Source: UBA1127 sp034422455 (lineage in GTDB: Bacteria > Chloroflexota > Dehalococcoidia > Lucifugimonadales > UBA1127). Taken from it: a DNA stretch of 64,000 bases. The stretch lies in assembly GCA_034422455.1 (NCBI GenBank), contig DAOUJQ010000001.1, forward strand, positions 260,201 to 324,200, written 5' to 3'. Each line of letters begins with the position of its first letter. Position 1 is the first letter of the stretch. The notes beneath the pieces are model-generated. The model was not told the origin of the DNA. It ran no database searches and saw only the letters and a list, made by a program, of their open reading frames with translations. Positions 8,359-16,205 of the stretch are shown here, in pieces. The translations under genes were made by a program, and so were the position numbers.

Positions 8359-8455
8359 GCCCGTCGCAATTCACGTTGCAGGAACTGAGGAAGTTCACAT
8401 ACAGGGAGCGAGGCATCCAACCTCATTCCCAGTTGCGCTTTGAAGGGTGTCTCGA

Positions 8456-8818
8456 CTACCCCGTCGGCAGCGCGGCCCTCGCCTGCTCCACGACCTTGGC
8501 GAAGCCTGCGGGCTCGCGGACGGCCATGTCGGCGAGGACCTTGCGGTCGAGCCCGATGCCTGCGGCGTTGAGCCCCTGGATGAGGCGGCTGTAGCTGATG
8601 CCGTGCGTCCGGGCTGCGGCCCCGATGCGCAGGATCCAGAGCTTGCGGAAGTCGCCCTTGCGCTCGCGGCGGTGGGCGTAGGCATAGGCGAGGGCGTGCA
8701 TCACCGATTCCTTGGCGCGGCGGTAGTGCCTGTGCCGGACGCTGTAGTGCCCCTTGGCCTGCGCCAGCACCTTCTTGTGGCGATGCTTCTTCGGTACGCT
8801 GTTGCTTGTTCGGGCCAT
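8456..8818 (-). CDS. rplT: Large ribosomal subunit protein bL20
   Basis: A 120-residue basic protein that binds 23S rRNA early in assembly of the large subunit. The family pattern is clear: HRHKKVLAQAKGHY near the start, HRHYRRAKESVMHALAYAYAHRRERKGDFRKLWILRI in the long helix (given here only by its ends) and NAAGIGLDRKVLADMAV. Last gene of infC-rpmI-rplT, 97 bp after rpmI, with GAGGAAAAGG as ribosome binding site. In many bacteria L20 represses this operon, but I see no obvious binding fold in the gap. Confidence 0.96.
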   Translation of the reverse strand: MARTSNSVPKKHRHKKVLAQAKGHYSVRHRHYRRAKESVMHALAYAYAHRRERKGDFRKLWILRIGAAARTHGISYSRLIQGLNAAGIGLDRKVLADMAVREPAGFAKVVEQARAALPTG

Positions 8819-8915
8819 GCCTTTTCCTCGTCACTGGCCGCACTGCATCGGCGGCGTTTCTGTCGTGTTGGGCTTGGTCGCTTTGTGTCTCCGAACCAGT
8901 CGCTCGGAGGCGGGG

Positions 8916-9134
8916 CTAGGAGTACGGCAGCAGCTTGCGAAGCCGCTTGACGGCGCCCATGGGGACGGGCAGCTTCTGGTCGTAGCTCTGCTTCAACGCC
9001 TGGTTCTTCTTGCGGCGCAGGTGGCTCCGCTGCCCCGGCAGCCGCAGCATCCTGCCGCCCGCAGTGACGTGGATGCGGGATGCGGACGCCTTGTGGGTCT
9101 TAAGCTTGTACTTCTTCGGCTGCTTGCTCGGCAA
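8916..9134 (-). CDS. rpmI: Large ribosomal subunit protein bL35
   Basis: A 72-residue basic protein. KLKTHKASASRIHVTAGG and RKKNQALKQSYD mark bL35. The family usually starts just before KTHK; here the only in-frame start is TTG at 9134, which adds about eight residues and makes the gene overlap the end of infC by 35 bp. The overlap implies translational coupling to infC. Length is slightly above the usual 64-66. Confidence 0.93.
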   Translation of the reverse strand: MPSKQPKKYKLKTHKASASRIHVTAGGRMLRLPGQRSHLRRKKNQALKQSYDQKLPVPMGAVKRLRKLLPYS

Positions 9135-9687
9135 CGGGCTTCTCCTCTGCCGCCTTGGCGGTCTTTGGCGCGGGCGCCGTTCCGGGCACCAGCACGATGT
9201 TCAATCTGCGTCCTTCCATGGCCGGAGGCGCCTCCAGCTTGGCCTCTTCCTTGAGCTGCTCGGCGACTCCCCGCAGCAGCGTCACGCCAAGCTCCGGGTG
9301 GGAGATCTCCCTTCCCCGGAAGAGGACGCTCACCTTCACCTTGTTACCGTCGCCGAGGAGCTCCTGGATGCGGCGTACCTTCGACGCTCGGTCGTGCTCG
9401 GCGATCCTGGGCCGGAAGCGCACCTCGCGTACGACGTTGGTCTTCTGGCTCTTTCGGGCTTCCCGCTCCCGCTTGGTCTGCGAGTAGCGGAACCTGCCGT
9501 AGTCGAGGAGCCTGCAGACCGGCGGCATTGCGTTGGGCGACACTTCCACCAGGTCCAGGCCTTGTTCCTGGGCGAGTCGAATGGCCTCCAGCGTGGGGAG
9601 GACGCCCAACTGCTCTCCGGCATCCCCTATGACGCGGACCTCTCTGACCCGTATTTGCTGGTTAATGCGGTAGTCTCTACCCGCTAT
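9100..9687 (-). CDS. infC: Translation initiation factor IF-3, probable ATA start
   Basis: A 195-residue IF-3. It begins AGRDYRINQQIRVREVRVIG (the canonical RIN-x-QIR opening) and carries VCRLLDYGRFRYSQTKRE and the RNA-binding ISHPELG-type C-terminal domain, ending in an Ala/Glu/Lys-rich tail. A stop codon lies three bases before the ATA at 9687, and there is no ATG, GTG or TTG in frame until inside the N-terminal domain (TTG 9609, which would delete the RINQQI segment). GGGAG at 9697-9701 is nine bases before the ATA. infC classically uses a non-standard start so that IF-3 represses itself. ATT at 9663, the Ile of RINQ, is the other candidate but is too far from the GGGAG. Confidence 0.93.
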   Translation of the reverse strand: MAGRDYRINQQIRVREVRVIGDAGEQLGVLPTLEAIRLAQEQGLDLVEVSPNAMPPVCRLLDYGRFRYSQTKREREARKSQKTNVVREVRFRPRIAEHDRASKVRRIQELLGDGNKVKVSVLFRGREISHPELGVTLLRGVAEQLKEEAKLEAPPAMEGRRLNIVLVPGTAPAPKTAKAAEEKPVAEQAAEEVQA

Positions 9688-9696
9688 GTCTTAGCA

Positions 9697-9701
9697 CTCC
9701 C
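9697..9701 (-). promoter_or_regulatory. Ribosome binding site that decides the infC start
   Basis: GGGAG on the reverse strand, nine bases before ATA 9687 and 33 before ATT 9663. Spacing supports ATA. Confidence 0.55.
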
Positions 9702-9747
9702 AAAAGGATGTGACGACTATAGCACAGGCGTACGGCTGTGTAAACAG

Positions 9748-10722
9748 CTACGAAGCCGGCGCCGCCGTAGGGGGAGCCGGGGCGGGTTGCTGCGCCAGTC
9801 CAACGATGTCGCCGATTGACGACAGGCCCCGCCCTGCGGCGTGGCGCGCCAGGCCGGACTGGACTTCGAACGGCGCGCGGGGGTTCGTGAAGTTGGCCGT
9901 GCCCACCTGGACCGCCGACGCTCCCGCGTGGAGGTAGTCGAGCGCGTCGTCAGTCGTCTCGATGCCGCCGACGCCGATGACGGGGATGCGCACGGCCTGG
10001 CACGTCTTATAGACCATCGCGAGGGTGGTGGGCTTCAGCGCGGGGCCGGAGACGCCGCCCGTCAAGGTGCCGAGCACGGACGAGCCCGAGTCGCGGTCCA
10101 GCGCCATGCCGATGAGGGTGTTGGTCAGCGTGAGGGCGTGGGCGCCTGCCGCTTCCGCCGCCTCGGCGATAGGCACGATGTCCGAGACGTTGGGAGAGAG
10201 CTTGGCGATGACGGGCAGGGCCGTCGCGCCGACGACGGCGCGCACGACGTCGCCGGTCAGGCCGGGGCTCTGCGCGAAGTCCAAGCCGCCCGCGACGTTC
10301 GGGCAGCTCACATTGATCTCGATGGCAGCGACGCCGGGCGTGCCGTCGACCGCCTCAGCCAGAGCGCTGAACTCGTCGACGTTGTGGCCCGCGATGCTGA
10401 GGATGACCGGCACCTCCCACGACGTCCACTGCGGAGCGTAGTCGCGGAGGACAACGTCGATGCCGGGGTTGGCGAGGCCGATGGAGTTCATGGTCCAGCC
10501 GCGGGCGTGGGCGATGCGGGGCCGCGGATTGCCAAGCCGCTCGTGGGGCGTCGTGGTCTTGGCAACCACCGCGCCGAGCTTCTGGAAGTCGCTTCCGGCG
10601 GGCATGCCGCTGCCGTAGCCGTCCTGCCCGAACGTGCCGCACGCGATCATGACGGGCGACCGGAGCCACAGCCCATCGGCATGGCCCGGCGCGATGTTCA
10701 CCGACATGTCCGGCAGCGGCAC
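9748..10722 (-). CDS. pyrD: Dihydroorotate dehydrogenase, class 1B catalytic subunit
   Basis: A 324-residue TIM-barrel flavoenzyme that oxidises dihydroorotate to orotate in pyrimidine synthesis. Seen: SPVMIACGTFG at the N-terminus, KTTTPHERLGNPRPR, MNSIGLANPGID, INVSCPNVAGG with the active-site Cys typical of class 1, LTLTNTL and GVGGIETTDDALDYL for FMN phosphate. Cys rather than Ser in the catalytic loop separates it from class 2. Class 1B normally works with a PyrK iron-sulfur partner, which is not next to it. GTG 10722 follows GGGAGG. The gene ends 60 bp before infC and may be read with it. Confidence 0.93.
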   Translation of the reverse strand: MPLPDMSVNIAPGHADGLWLRSPVMIACGTFGQDGYGSGMPAGSDFQKLGAVVAKTTTPHERLGNPRPRIAHARGWTMNSIGLANPGIDVVLRDYAPQWTSWEVPVILSIAGHNVDEFSALAEAVDGTPGVAAIEINVSCPNVAGGLDFAQSPGLTGDVVRAVVGATALPVIAKLSPNVSDIVPIAEAAEAAGAHALTLTNTLIGMALDRDSGSSVLGTLTGGVSGPALKPTTLAMVYKTCQAVRIPVIGVGGIETTDDALDYLHAGASAVQVGTANFTNPRAPFEVQSGLARHAAGRGLSSIGDIVGLAQQPAPAPPTAAPAS

Positions 10723-10774
10723 ATTGACCTCCCTTCAAGATTGTTTCATAGGTAGCGCTTTGGCGACAAGTTCG

Positions 10775-10804
10775 TTGACCCGCCCTGTCGCCCAAAGCTA
10801 TCCT
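10775..10804 (+). promoter_or_regulatory. Promoter of the membrane-protein cluster
   Basis: TTGACC at 10775, 18 bases, TATCCT at 10799. The predicted start point is 10811 or within a base or two, which is the A of the next ATG. Confidence 0.5.
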
Positions 10805-10810
10805 GTTCCT

Positions 10811-11239
10811 ATGGGAATCCCTCGCGTTTCACCGCGCAACATGGTCAGCGTCATGTACACGACGCTGTTCATGGCGGTGATGTGGGCGGCGCTCTTCCCC
10901 GCGCTGTCGGCCAGCCTCGACCACCACGCGGTCGAGCGCCACCCGCAGCACGGTCACGTTTACCCCGGCGGCGTTCCCGTGGCCCACGACCACGGCTACC
11001 AGGCGCCGCACTCGCACGGGGCAGGAGGACTCGCGGGCGCGCCGGGCGGCATTACTATCCTGCCCGCCAGCAACGACGCGACGGGCGCCGGCATTTTCAA
11101 CCTGGTCTCCCTGGGGCTGGCCTTCACGCTCCTGCTGTTTGTCCCGTCACTCTACACAATCGTAAGGCCGCTCTTGCGCGGCCTGCCGATGAGATTTCTG
11201 CCGGGTATCGAGACTCCCCCTCCGCGTCCCGCCTTCTGA
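10811..11239 (+). CDS. His-rich small membrane protein
   Basis: A 142-residue protein that I do not recognise. Two hydrophobic segments (about 11-36 and 93-119) frame an outside or inside loop with nine histidines and several Asp between residues 37 and 69, including DHH, HPQHGH, AHDHG and PHSHG. That loop is a plausible metal-binding or metal-buffering segment. There is no ribosome binding site before the ATG, and the promoter puts the transcript start on it, so it may be translated as a leaderless message. It heads a run of four same-strand genes for membrane or exported proteins. Confidence 0.6.
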   Translation: MGIPRVSPRNMVSVMYTTLFMAVMWAALFPALSASLDHHAVERHPQHGHVYPGGVPVAHDHGYQAPHSHGAGGLAGAPGGITILPASNDATGAGIFNLVSLGLAFTLLLFVPSLYTIVRPLLRGLPMRFLPGIETPPPRPAF

Positions 11240-11310
11240 TTGCCGGTTCGGCTCTGAACACGCTCGGCAGGGGCCGTGGGTTGCCTGCGGCTCCGACAGA
11301 AGGCTGGAGA

Positions 11311-11883
11311 ATGACGCTTCTCTCGACATCGTCCCTTGGGCGTCGCGCATCGGTTGGCATTGCGCTGGCCATCGCGCTCGTCCTCGTGCTGTCATCGACC
11401 GCGCATGCCAACGGCGTCGACGTGGGCAGCCGCGAGGTGTTTGCGGGCGACGTTGGACCGTACTCACTCAGCATCACGACGATTCCCGTGCCCGGCACCA
11501 TGCACTTCAACATCTACCTGGTGCAAACGGGGACTGACCAGTTGGTCGACGACCCCACGCTGACGCTGAGCGGGGTAAAGACCGAGGGCGATGGCGGCTC
11601 CGCCGGTCCTGTGGCCGGGTACGAAACGCTGGTGGGCCCGCAGTGGTTCGCGGCGGACGTGCCGGTGGACTCGGCCGGCGTGTGGGACTTCACGCTGACA
11701 ATCGACAGCCCGGAAGGAAGCGACCAGGTCACGTTCCCCGTGGCCGTGCAGCAGCCCTCGCGGTTCAATCTGTCCGTCCTGGCATTGATCGCCATTGCCC
11801 TCGCGATTCTGGGCTTCACGTTGGGAAATCGATTCACGAGAAGGCGGCGCACCGGCTCCGGCCGTCGCCGCCCCATACGATGA
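11311..11883 (+). CDS. Exported, membrane-anchored YtkA/FixH-like protein
   Basis: A 190-residue protein with a signal segment ending near STAHANG (residue 31), a beta-rich outer domain containing GDVGPYSLSITTIPVPGTMHF and a DFTLTIDSPEGSDQVTFPV ending, then one membrane helix (about 152-172) and a very basic tail RRRRTGSGRRR. The layout of a single Ig-like outer domain with an Arg-rich cytoplasmic end resembles YtkA-like/FixH-like proteins, which accompany copper and oxidase functions. The family match is tentative. CTGGAGA precedes the ATG. Thirteen bases separate it from the next gene. Confidence 0.6.
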   Translation: MTLLSTSSLGRRASVGIALAIALVLVLSSTAHANGVDVGSREVFAGDVGPYSLSITTIPVPGTMHFNIYLVQTGTDQLVDDPTLTLSGVKTEGDGGSAGPVAGYETLVGPQWFAADVPVDSAGVWDFTLTIDSPEGSDQVTFPVAVQQPSRFNLSVLALIAIALAILGFTLGNRFTRRRRTGSGRRRPIR

Positions 11884-11896
11884 ACTGGAGGCTGCA

Positions 11897-12661
11897 ATGA
11901 AACGCCTCACACTAGCGGCATTGGTTTTCGCGCTTGCGGCCGGCCTCCTGCCGGCGTTCGCCGGATGCGAGGACAGGGAGCCGCAGGAGCGCACGATCAA
12001 CCTCGAGTTGAACGCAGGCGAGGTTGTCGGTGGCGAGCAAACCTGGCAGGTCAACCAGGACGATGAGGTCACGCTGGTGGTGCGGTCTGACGAGCCGGTC
12101 AACTTTCACCTGCACGGCTACGACTTCGAGGAGGACGTCGAGCCGGGCCATCCCGCAGAGTTCACCTTCACCGCGAACGCGACGGGCAGCTTCCCCATCA
12201 CGGTCCACCTCGCTGCCCCGGGCATGCAGGTGGAGGGCGGCGGCAAGGACCACGCTGCCACCGTGGAAGCGCCGAAGGGCATGAGCGTCAGCGTAGAGGC
12301 AACACCCGACTCGGTGTCAGGGATGAACGTGCGCCTGACCACGACAGAGTTCGCCTTTACTCCGGCGGAGGTTGGCGGCGAGCACGTGCCGGGCCACGGC
12401 CACGCCCACATCTACGTCGACGGCGTGAAGGTGGCCAGGCTCTACGGCCCGGACTTTCACCTGGGCGGCATCGAACCCGGCGAGCGCGAGCTGCGGGTTA
12501 CTCTGAACGCCAACACCCACGAGGAGTACGCCCTTGGCCATGAAACCGTCGAGCACACAATCACCGTGACCGTTCCCGGCGCGGCTGACGACGGCGGCCA
12601 CAAGCACGGTGGCGGCGACGCGGTGGAGAAGGAGCTTGGACGCTTCGAAGTCTTTCCATAA
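11897..12661 (+). CDS. Lipoprotein with cupredoxin-like domains
   Basis: A 254-residue exported lipoprotein: signal ending AFAGC (Cys23), then two beta-sandwich parts. The first (about 30-115) has VVRSDEPVNFHLHGYDFEEDVEPGHPAEFTF (only its character matters: strand, HLHGYD, then a Gly/Pro turn), as in cupredoxin-like domains that sit in copper proteins. The second (about 130-235) has GHGHAHIYVDGVKVARLYG, and the C-terminus has GGHKHGGGD. Many histidines suggest metal contact, but the full Cys-His-Met type 1 copper set is not seen. GGAGG five bases before the ATG. Part of the four-gene cluster. Confidence 0.65.
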   Translation: MKRLTLAALVFALAAGLLPAFAGCEDREPQERTINLELNAGEVVGGEQTWQVNQDDEVTLVVRSDEPVNFHLHGYDFEEDVEPGHPAEFTFTANATGSFPITVHLAAPGMQVEGGGKDHAATVEAPKGMSVSVEATPDSVSGMNVRLTTTEFAFTPAEVGGEHVPGHGHAHIYVDGVKVARLYGPDFHLGGIEPGERELRVTLNANTHEEYALGHETVEHTITVTVPGAADDGGHKHGGGDAVEKELGRFEVFP

Positions 12662-12679
12662 CGACCAAAGGAGACGCCA

Positions 12680-14215
12680 GTGACGCTTTTGGGCAAGGCC
12701 ACCGTCGTCGCGGTTATGGCGGCGCTGGCGCTCGCCGTCTACCCGGCGGCGGCGCACGGGTTTGGCGACCGCTACGACCTGCCGGTGCCGCTGGGCCTCT
12801 ACGTCGTGGGCGCCGGCGCGGCCGTGGCGTTGTCGTTCGTCGTGCTGGGCGTGTTCATGCGAGGGGCGTCGGGCACCGAGATCTACCCACGCCTGAACCT
12901 GATGCGATGGCGCATCGGCCGCGCGGTTGCGAGCCCTGTCGTGGTTACGGGGCTGCAGATGGTCTCCGTGGCCGGACTGGTGCTGGTCATTGTCACGGGA
13001 ATCATCGGCGGATGGGAGCCGAACAAGAACATCTCGCCGACGCTGGTGTGGATCATCTGGTGGGTGGGCACGGCGTACCTGTCGGCGCTGGTCGGCAACG
13101 TGTGGCGCCTGCTGAACCCCTGGAACGCCACCTATGCCTGGGCCGAGCGCGCGTACCGGCTGGTCAGCGGAGACGGCGAGATGGGCCTGGGACGGCGTTA
13201 CCCGCGGGAGCTGGGCGCATGGCCGGCCGTCATAGCGTTCGCGGTCTTCGCCTGGGTGGAGATCGTCTACATCGACTCGGCGCTGCCGGGCCGCATCACC
13301 CAGTTTGCGCTGCTGTACACGGTGTACATGTGGGCCGGAATGTTCGCGTTTGGCCGCGAGGCGTGGCTGAGGCACGGCGACGGCATCGGGCTGGCGTTCG
13401 GCTACCTCGCACGGTTCTCGCCCACGGAAATCCGCGTAACCAACTCGGACATCTGCGACGGCGGCTCGGTGGAAGGCGCGGGCGAGGATGGCGGCCGCGT
13501 CGACTGTGGGGTGTGCTGGGCGGCCGCCGATCCTGAGAACCGTGAGCTCAATCTACGGCCCTACGTGGTGGGGCTGCTCGACACACGGGGCCGTTCGCCC
13601 TCAACGATGGTCTTCGTCCTGCTGCTCCTGTCCACCGTGAGTTTCGACGGCTTTTCCGCCACGCCGTTGTGGGGGCGGATGTTCAACGGACTCTTCAGCG
13701 CCTTTCCGGACGCCCATATCGTGAACACAATTGGCCTTGTTGGGTTCACCGCCGTCCTGATGGCCGTCTACATGCTCTTCTCGGGCCTCATGTCGCTGGC
13801 AAGCGGGTACAGGCTGCTCTCTGCGGAGGTGGGCCAGGCCTTCGTTCTTTCGCTCGTGCCTATCGCGCTGGCCTACCACCTGTCGCACTTCCTCTCCTAC
13901 CTGCTGATTTCGGGACAGAGCATCATCCCCCTGGCATCCGACCCCTTTGGCTTTGGCTGGGACCTCTTCGGAACCACCGGTTACACGATCAACATCGCCG
14001 TCATCAGCGCGCGCACGGTGTGGGTGCTGTCCGTCGTGGCGATTGTGGTGGGGCACGTGGCCGCGGCGTACCTTGCGCACGTCACGGCGCTGCGTGAGAT
14101 ACCGGAGCGGCGGTACGCGCTGCGCAGCCAGTATCCGATGCTGGCGCTGATGGTCGCCTACACCATGGTGAGCCTGTGGATCCTGGCGCAGCCCATCGTA
14201 GAGCCGGGGGCATGA
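12680..14215 (+). CDS. Large integral membrane protein (related to proteins annotated fenitrothion hydrolase)
   Basis: A 511-residue polytopic protein with about twelve hydrophobic segments. After a cleavable-looking N-terminus it has AHGFGDRYDLPVPLGLYV, a phrase I know from membrane proteins annotated as fenitrothion hydrolase; that name rests on one enzyme report and says little about the native job. No metallohydrolase motif is evident. A soluble loop near residues 245-295 holds CDGGSVEGAG and CGVCW cysteines. The preceding three genes encode exported possible metal-binding proteins, so a role in transport or membrane redox is as likely as hydrolysis. GTG start after AAAGGAGA. Confidence 0.65.
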   Translation: MTLLGKATVVAVMAALALAVYPAAAHGFGDRYDLPVPLGLYVVGAGAAVALSFVVLGVFMRGASGTEIYPRLNLMRWRIGRAVASPVVVTGLQMVSVAGLVLVIVTGIIGGWEPNKNISPTLVWIIWWVGTAYLSALVGNVWRLLNPWNATYAWAERAYRLVSGDGEMGLGRRYPRELGAWPAVIAFAVFAWVEIVYIDSALPGRITQFALLYTVYMWAGMFAFGREAWLRHGDGIGLAFGYLARFSPTEIRVTNSDICDGGSVEGAGEDGGRVDCGVCWAAADPENRELNLRPYVVGLLDTRGRSPSTMVFVLLLLSTVSFDGFSATPLWGRMFNGLFSAFPDAHIVNTIGLVGFTAVLMAVYMLFSGLMSLASGYRLLSAEVGQAFVLSLVPIALAYHLSHFLSYLLISGQSIIPLASDPFGFGWDLFGTTGYTINIAVISARTVWVLSVVAIVVGHVAAAYLAHVTALREIPERRYALRSQYPMLALMVAYTMVSLWILAQPIVEPGA

Positions 14216-14230
14216 GGCCGGTTAGCCGCT

Positions 14231-14259
14231 AAAACAAGAAACCTGCCGTTACGGCAGGT
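14231..14259 (-). terminator. Intrinsic terminator after ftsZ
   Basis: On the reverse strand an 8-bp stem ACCTGCCG/CGGCAGGT with a three-base loop (14241-14259) is followed by TTTCTTGTTTT (14231-14240 and on). It stands 28 bp after the ftsZ stop. Confidence 0.75.
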
Positions 14260-14287
14260 CCCTTGTGGCTGCTCACCCAAAAGGAAG

Positions 14288-15400
14288 TTAGCGGAGCATC
14301 GTGCGCCGCAGGAACGGTGGAAGGTCCAGATCGGTCTCCTTCCGGTTGTTGAGGTACCGGCCGCTGAAGGACGTGGAGTCGGAGAAGGATGCCGCCTCCT
14401 CTTCATCAGCGATGCCGGTGGCGATGAGGGTGACACGGCTGGTCTCGTCGCCGGGTTCGCCGTTCACCATGCCAAAGAAAATCATGGCGCGGTGGTCGAC
14501 CTGCTGGGCGATGTACTCGCCAGCCTCGTTGACCTCGCCGAGGGTCATGCTCGGGCCGCCGGTGACGTTGAAGAGCACGCCCTTCGCGCCCTCGAGAGAG
14601 AGGTCCAGCAGCGGGTTGTTGACCGCCTGCTTGGCCGCCTGCAGCGGGCCGCCCTTGCCGTGCCCCTCGCCGATGGCCATCATGGCCCGGCCGGGGACCT
14701 TCATGATCGCCTTCACGTCGGCCAGGTCGACGTTGATCTCGCCGGGGAGGTTGACCAGCTCGGCGACGGAGAGCACGCCCAACATCACCGCGTCGTCGGC
14801 CATGCGCAGCGCGTCGTCCATGGAGGTGTCGCCGCGGAACAGGCTGAGGAGACGCTCGTTGTGGATGACGATGAGGTTGTCGACGTGGGGCTTCAGGTCG
14901 GCGATGCCCGAGTGGGCCGTTTCCAGCCGCCGGGCGCCCTCGAAGCTGAAGGGCGTCGTGGCCACTGCGACCACGAGCGCGCCGGACTGGCGGGCGGCCT
15001 CCGCGACGATGGGCGCCGCGCCCGTGCCGGTGCCGCCGCCCATGCCGATGGCGAGGAAGACCAGGTCAGCCCCGGCAACGATGTTCTTCAGGGCCTGCCT
15101 GGACTCATTGGCGGCCATTGCGCCCTTTTCGGGGTCGCCGCCCGCGCCCAGGCCGCGGGTAAGGTTCTCACCGATGTGGATGACGTGCGCCCCATCGACC
15201 TGACCCAGGGCCTTCAGGTCCGTGTTGACGCACGCGTAGGTGACGCCGGGGACCGGCCGGGCCCGCATCATGCGCATGATGGCGTTGGACCCGCCGCCGC
15301 CCACGCCGATGGCGCAGATTGAGGCGGGGCCTGCCTGCGGAAGGGGCATGTTGGGGAGAGGGATGACCTGCGTCATGGAACGAGACCGCTTGCTCGGCAT
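14288..15400 (-). CDS. ftsZ: Cell division protein FtsZ
   Basis: A 370-residue tubulin-like GTPase that forms the division ring. Seen in order: ICAIGVGGGGSNAIMRM (nucleotide contact), ACVNTDLKAL, GMGGGTGTGAAP (tubulin signature), TTPFSFEG, and INVDLADVKAI, the T7 loop that completes the active site of the next subunit. After the GTPase and C-terminal domains it ends with DLDLPPFLRRTMLR, the conserved tail peptide that binds membrane anchors, with a short linker. ATG 15400 is favoured by GGAGG eight bases upstream; ATG 15415 overlaps that site. No ftsA, ftsQ or mur genes are adjacent, so it lies outside a division cluster. Confidence 0.95.
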   Translation of the reverse strand: MPSKRSRSMTQVIPLPNMPLPQAGPASICAIGVGGGGSNAIMRMMRARPVPGVTYACVNTDLKALGQVDGAHVIHIGENLTRGLGAGGDPEKGAMAANESRQALKNIVAGADLVFLAIGMGGGTGTGAAPIVAEAARQSGALVVAVATTPFSFEGARRLETAHSGIADLKPHVDNLIVIHNERLLSLFRGDTSMDDALRMADDAVMLGVLSVAELVNLPGEINVDLADVKAIMKVPGRAMMAIGEGHGKGGPLQAAKQAVNNPLLDLSLEGAKGVLFNVTGGPSMTLGEVNEAGEYIAQQVDHRAMIFFGMVNGEPGDETSRVTLIATGIADEEEAASFSDSTSFSGRYLNNRKETDLDLPPFLRRTMLR

Positions 15401-15526
15401 ATCTAAGACCTCCATTTGGGTTCCGGTGCTGAGGCAGCCCGAAACGCATTCAGTGGGAATACTCTACTCATGGAAATGGGATGTGTCAAGTCTTGGGCTG
15501 TGACGTCACAAGAAAAGGGCGGAGAG

Positions 15527-15880
15527 TTATGAGAGGAGAGACTGCACTCTGCGCAGAACTTGCTCCAGTGTCCCAGGCTCTGCATGGGCAACGAACCGGG
15601 CTCTTCTGGCCTGCCAGTCGAGACTCTTGATCTGGTCCGCCAGGACAACTCCAGTAATGAGTCCACCGGCGGGGAGCTCGACCTCAAAGGGATATCCCTT
15701 GACTTGTGAGGTGACCGGACAAAACAGGGCCAAGCCTGATCTGCGGTTGTAGTATGTGGGACTCAGGGCGATGGCGGGCCTGCGCCCGGCCTGCTCACGC
15801 CCCGCCTGAGGGTCAAAACTGAGCCATACAATGTCGCCGAGGTCCGGAACATAGCTTGGTGACTGACGTTGCGTTACCAC
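15527..15880 (-). CDS. mazF: Type II toxin, MazF/PemK family endoribonuclease
   Basis: A 117-residue protein of the MazF fold, which cleaves mRNA at short sequence sites. Signature: PDLGDIVWLSFDPQAGREQAGRRPAIALSP, where GDIVW and the Q-x-GRRP-A motif mark the family, then CPVTSQVKGYPFEVELP and VLADQIKSLDW. The basic GRRP residue and the Thr of CPVT would be catalytic. It starts at GTG 15880, overlapping the end of mazE by seven bases, so the two are coupled. Length is the usual one and nothing appears broken. Confidence 0.92.
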   Translation of the reverse strand: MVTQRQSPSYVPDLGDIVWLSFDPQAGREQAGRRPAIALSPTYYNRRSGLALFCPVTSQVKGYPFEVELPAGGLITGVVLADQIKSLDWQARRARFVAHAEPGTLEQVLRRVQSLLS

Positions 15881-16113
15881 ACCTCTTTGCCCCGGGGAGG
15901 ACCCCAGTCAACTTCCTCGTGCCGGTTTTCAGGCGTGATTTGATCAACCAAGGCTTTCAAATCGTAGGTGTGCTTGCGCAAGGTGGACCCATCGTTCGTC
16001 GTTTCAATATCGATTGCCGCACCGTCGCAGAGGCCCATTTGCTCGGCGACGTCTTCCGGGATGCGTACGGCCAAACCGCCGTCGATCGTGCAGACGTGGA
16101 GTTTCGCAATCAT
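15874..16113 (-). CDS. mazE: Antitoxin, MazE/AbrB-type
   Basis: A 79-residue antitoxin: an N-terminal swapped-hairpin DNA-binding domain (AKLHVCTIDGGLAVRIPEDVAEQMGL) followed by a short acidic C-terminus (LVDQITPENRHEEVDWGPPRG) that would wrap the toxin. The C-terminal EEVDWGPP-G-E-W ending is typical of MazE of the MazEF pairs. ATG 16113 has GGAGGT six bases before it; the longer ATG 16143 has none. It should repress its own promoter, but I see no strong palindrome within 90 bp upstream. Confidence 0.9.
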   Translation of the reverse strand: MIAKLHVCTIDGGLAVRIPEDVAEQMGLCDGAAIDIETTNDGSTLRKHTYDLKALVDQITPENRHEEVDWGPPRGKEVW

Positions 16114-16205
16114 CGCGGCACCTCCGGTGACATCGTACCACATTCCAAGGGACTCTCCGGGAAGCGGTCAGCCGTAAACGCTCCGCCTCTGACCGTACCC
16201 TCGAC

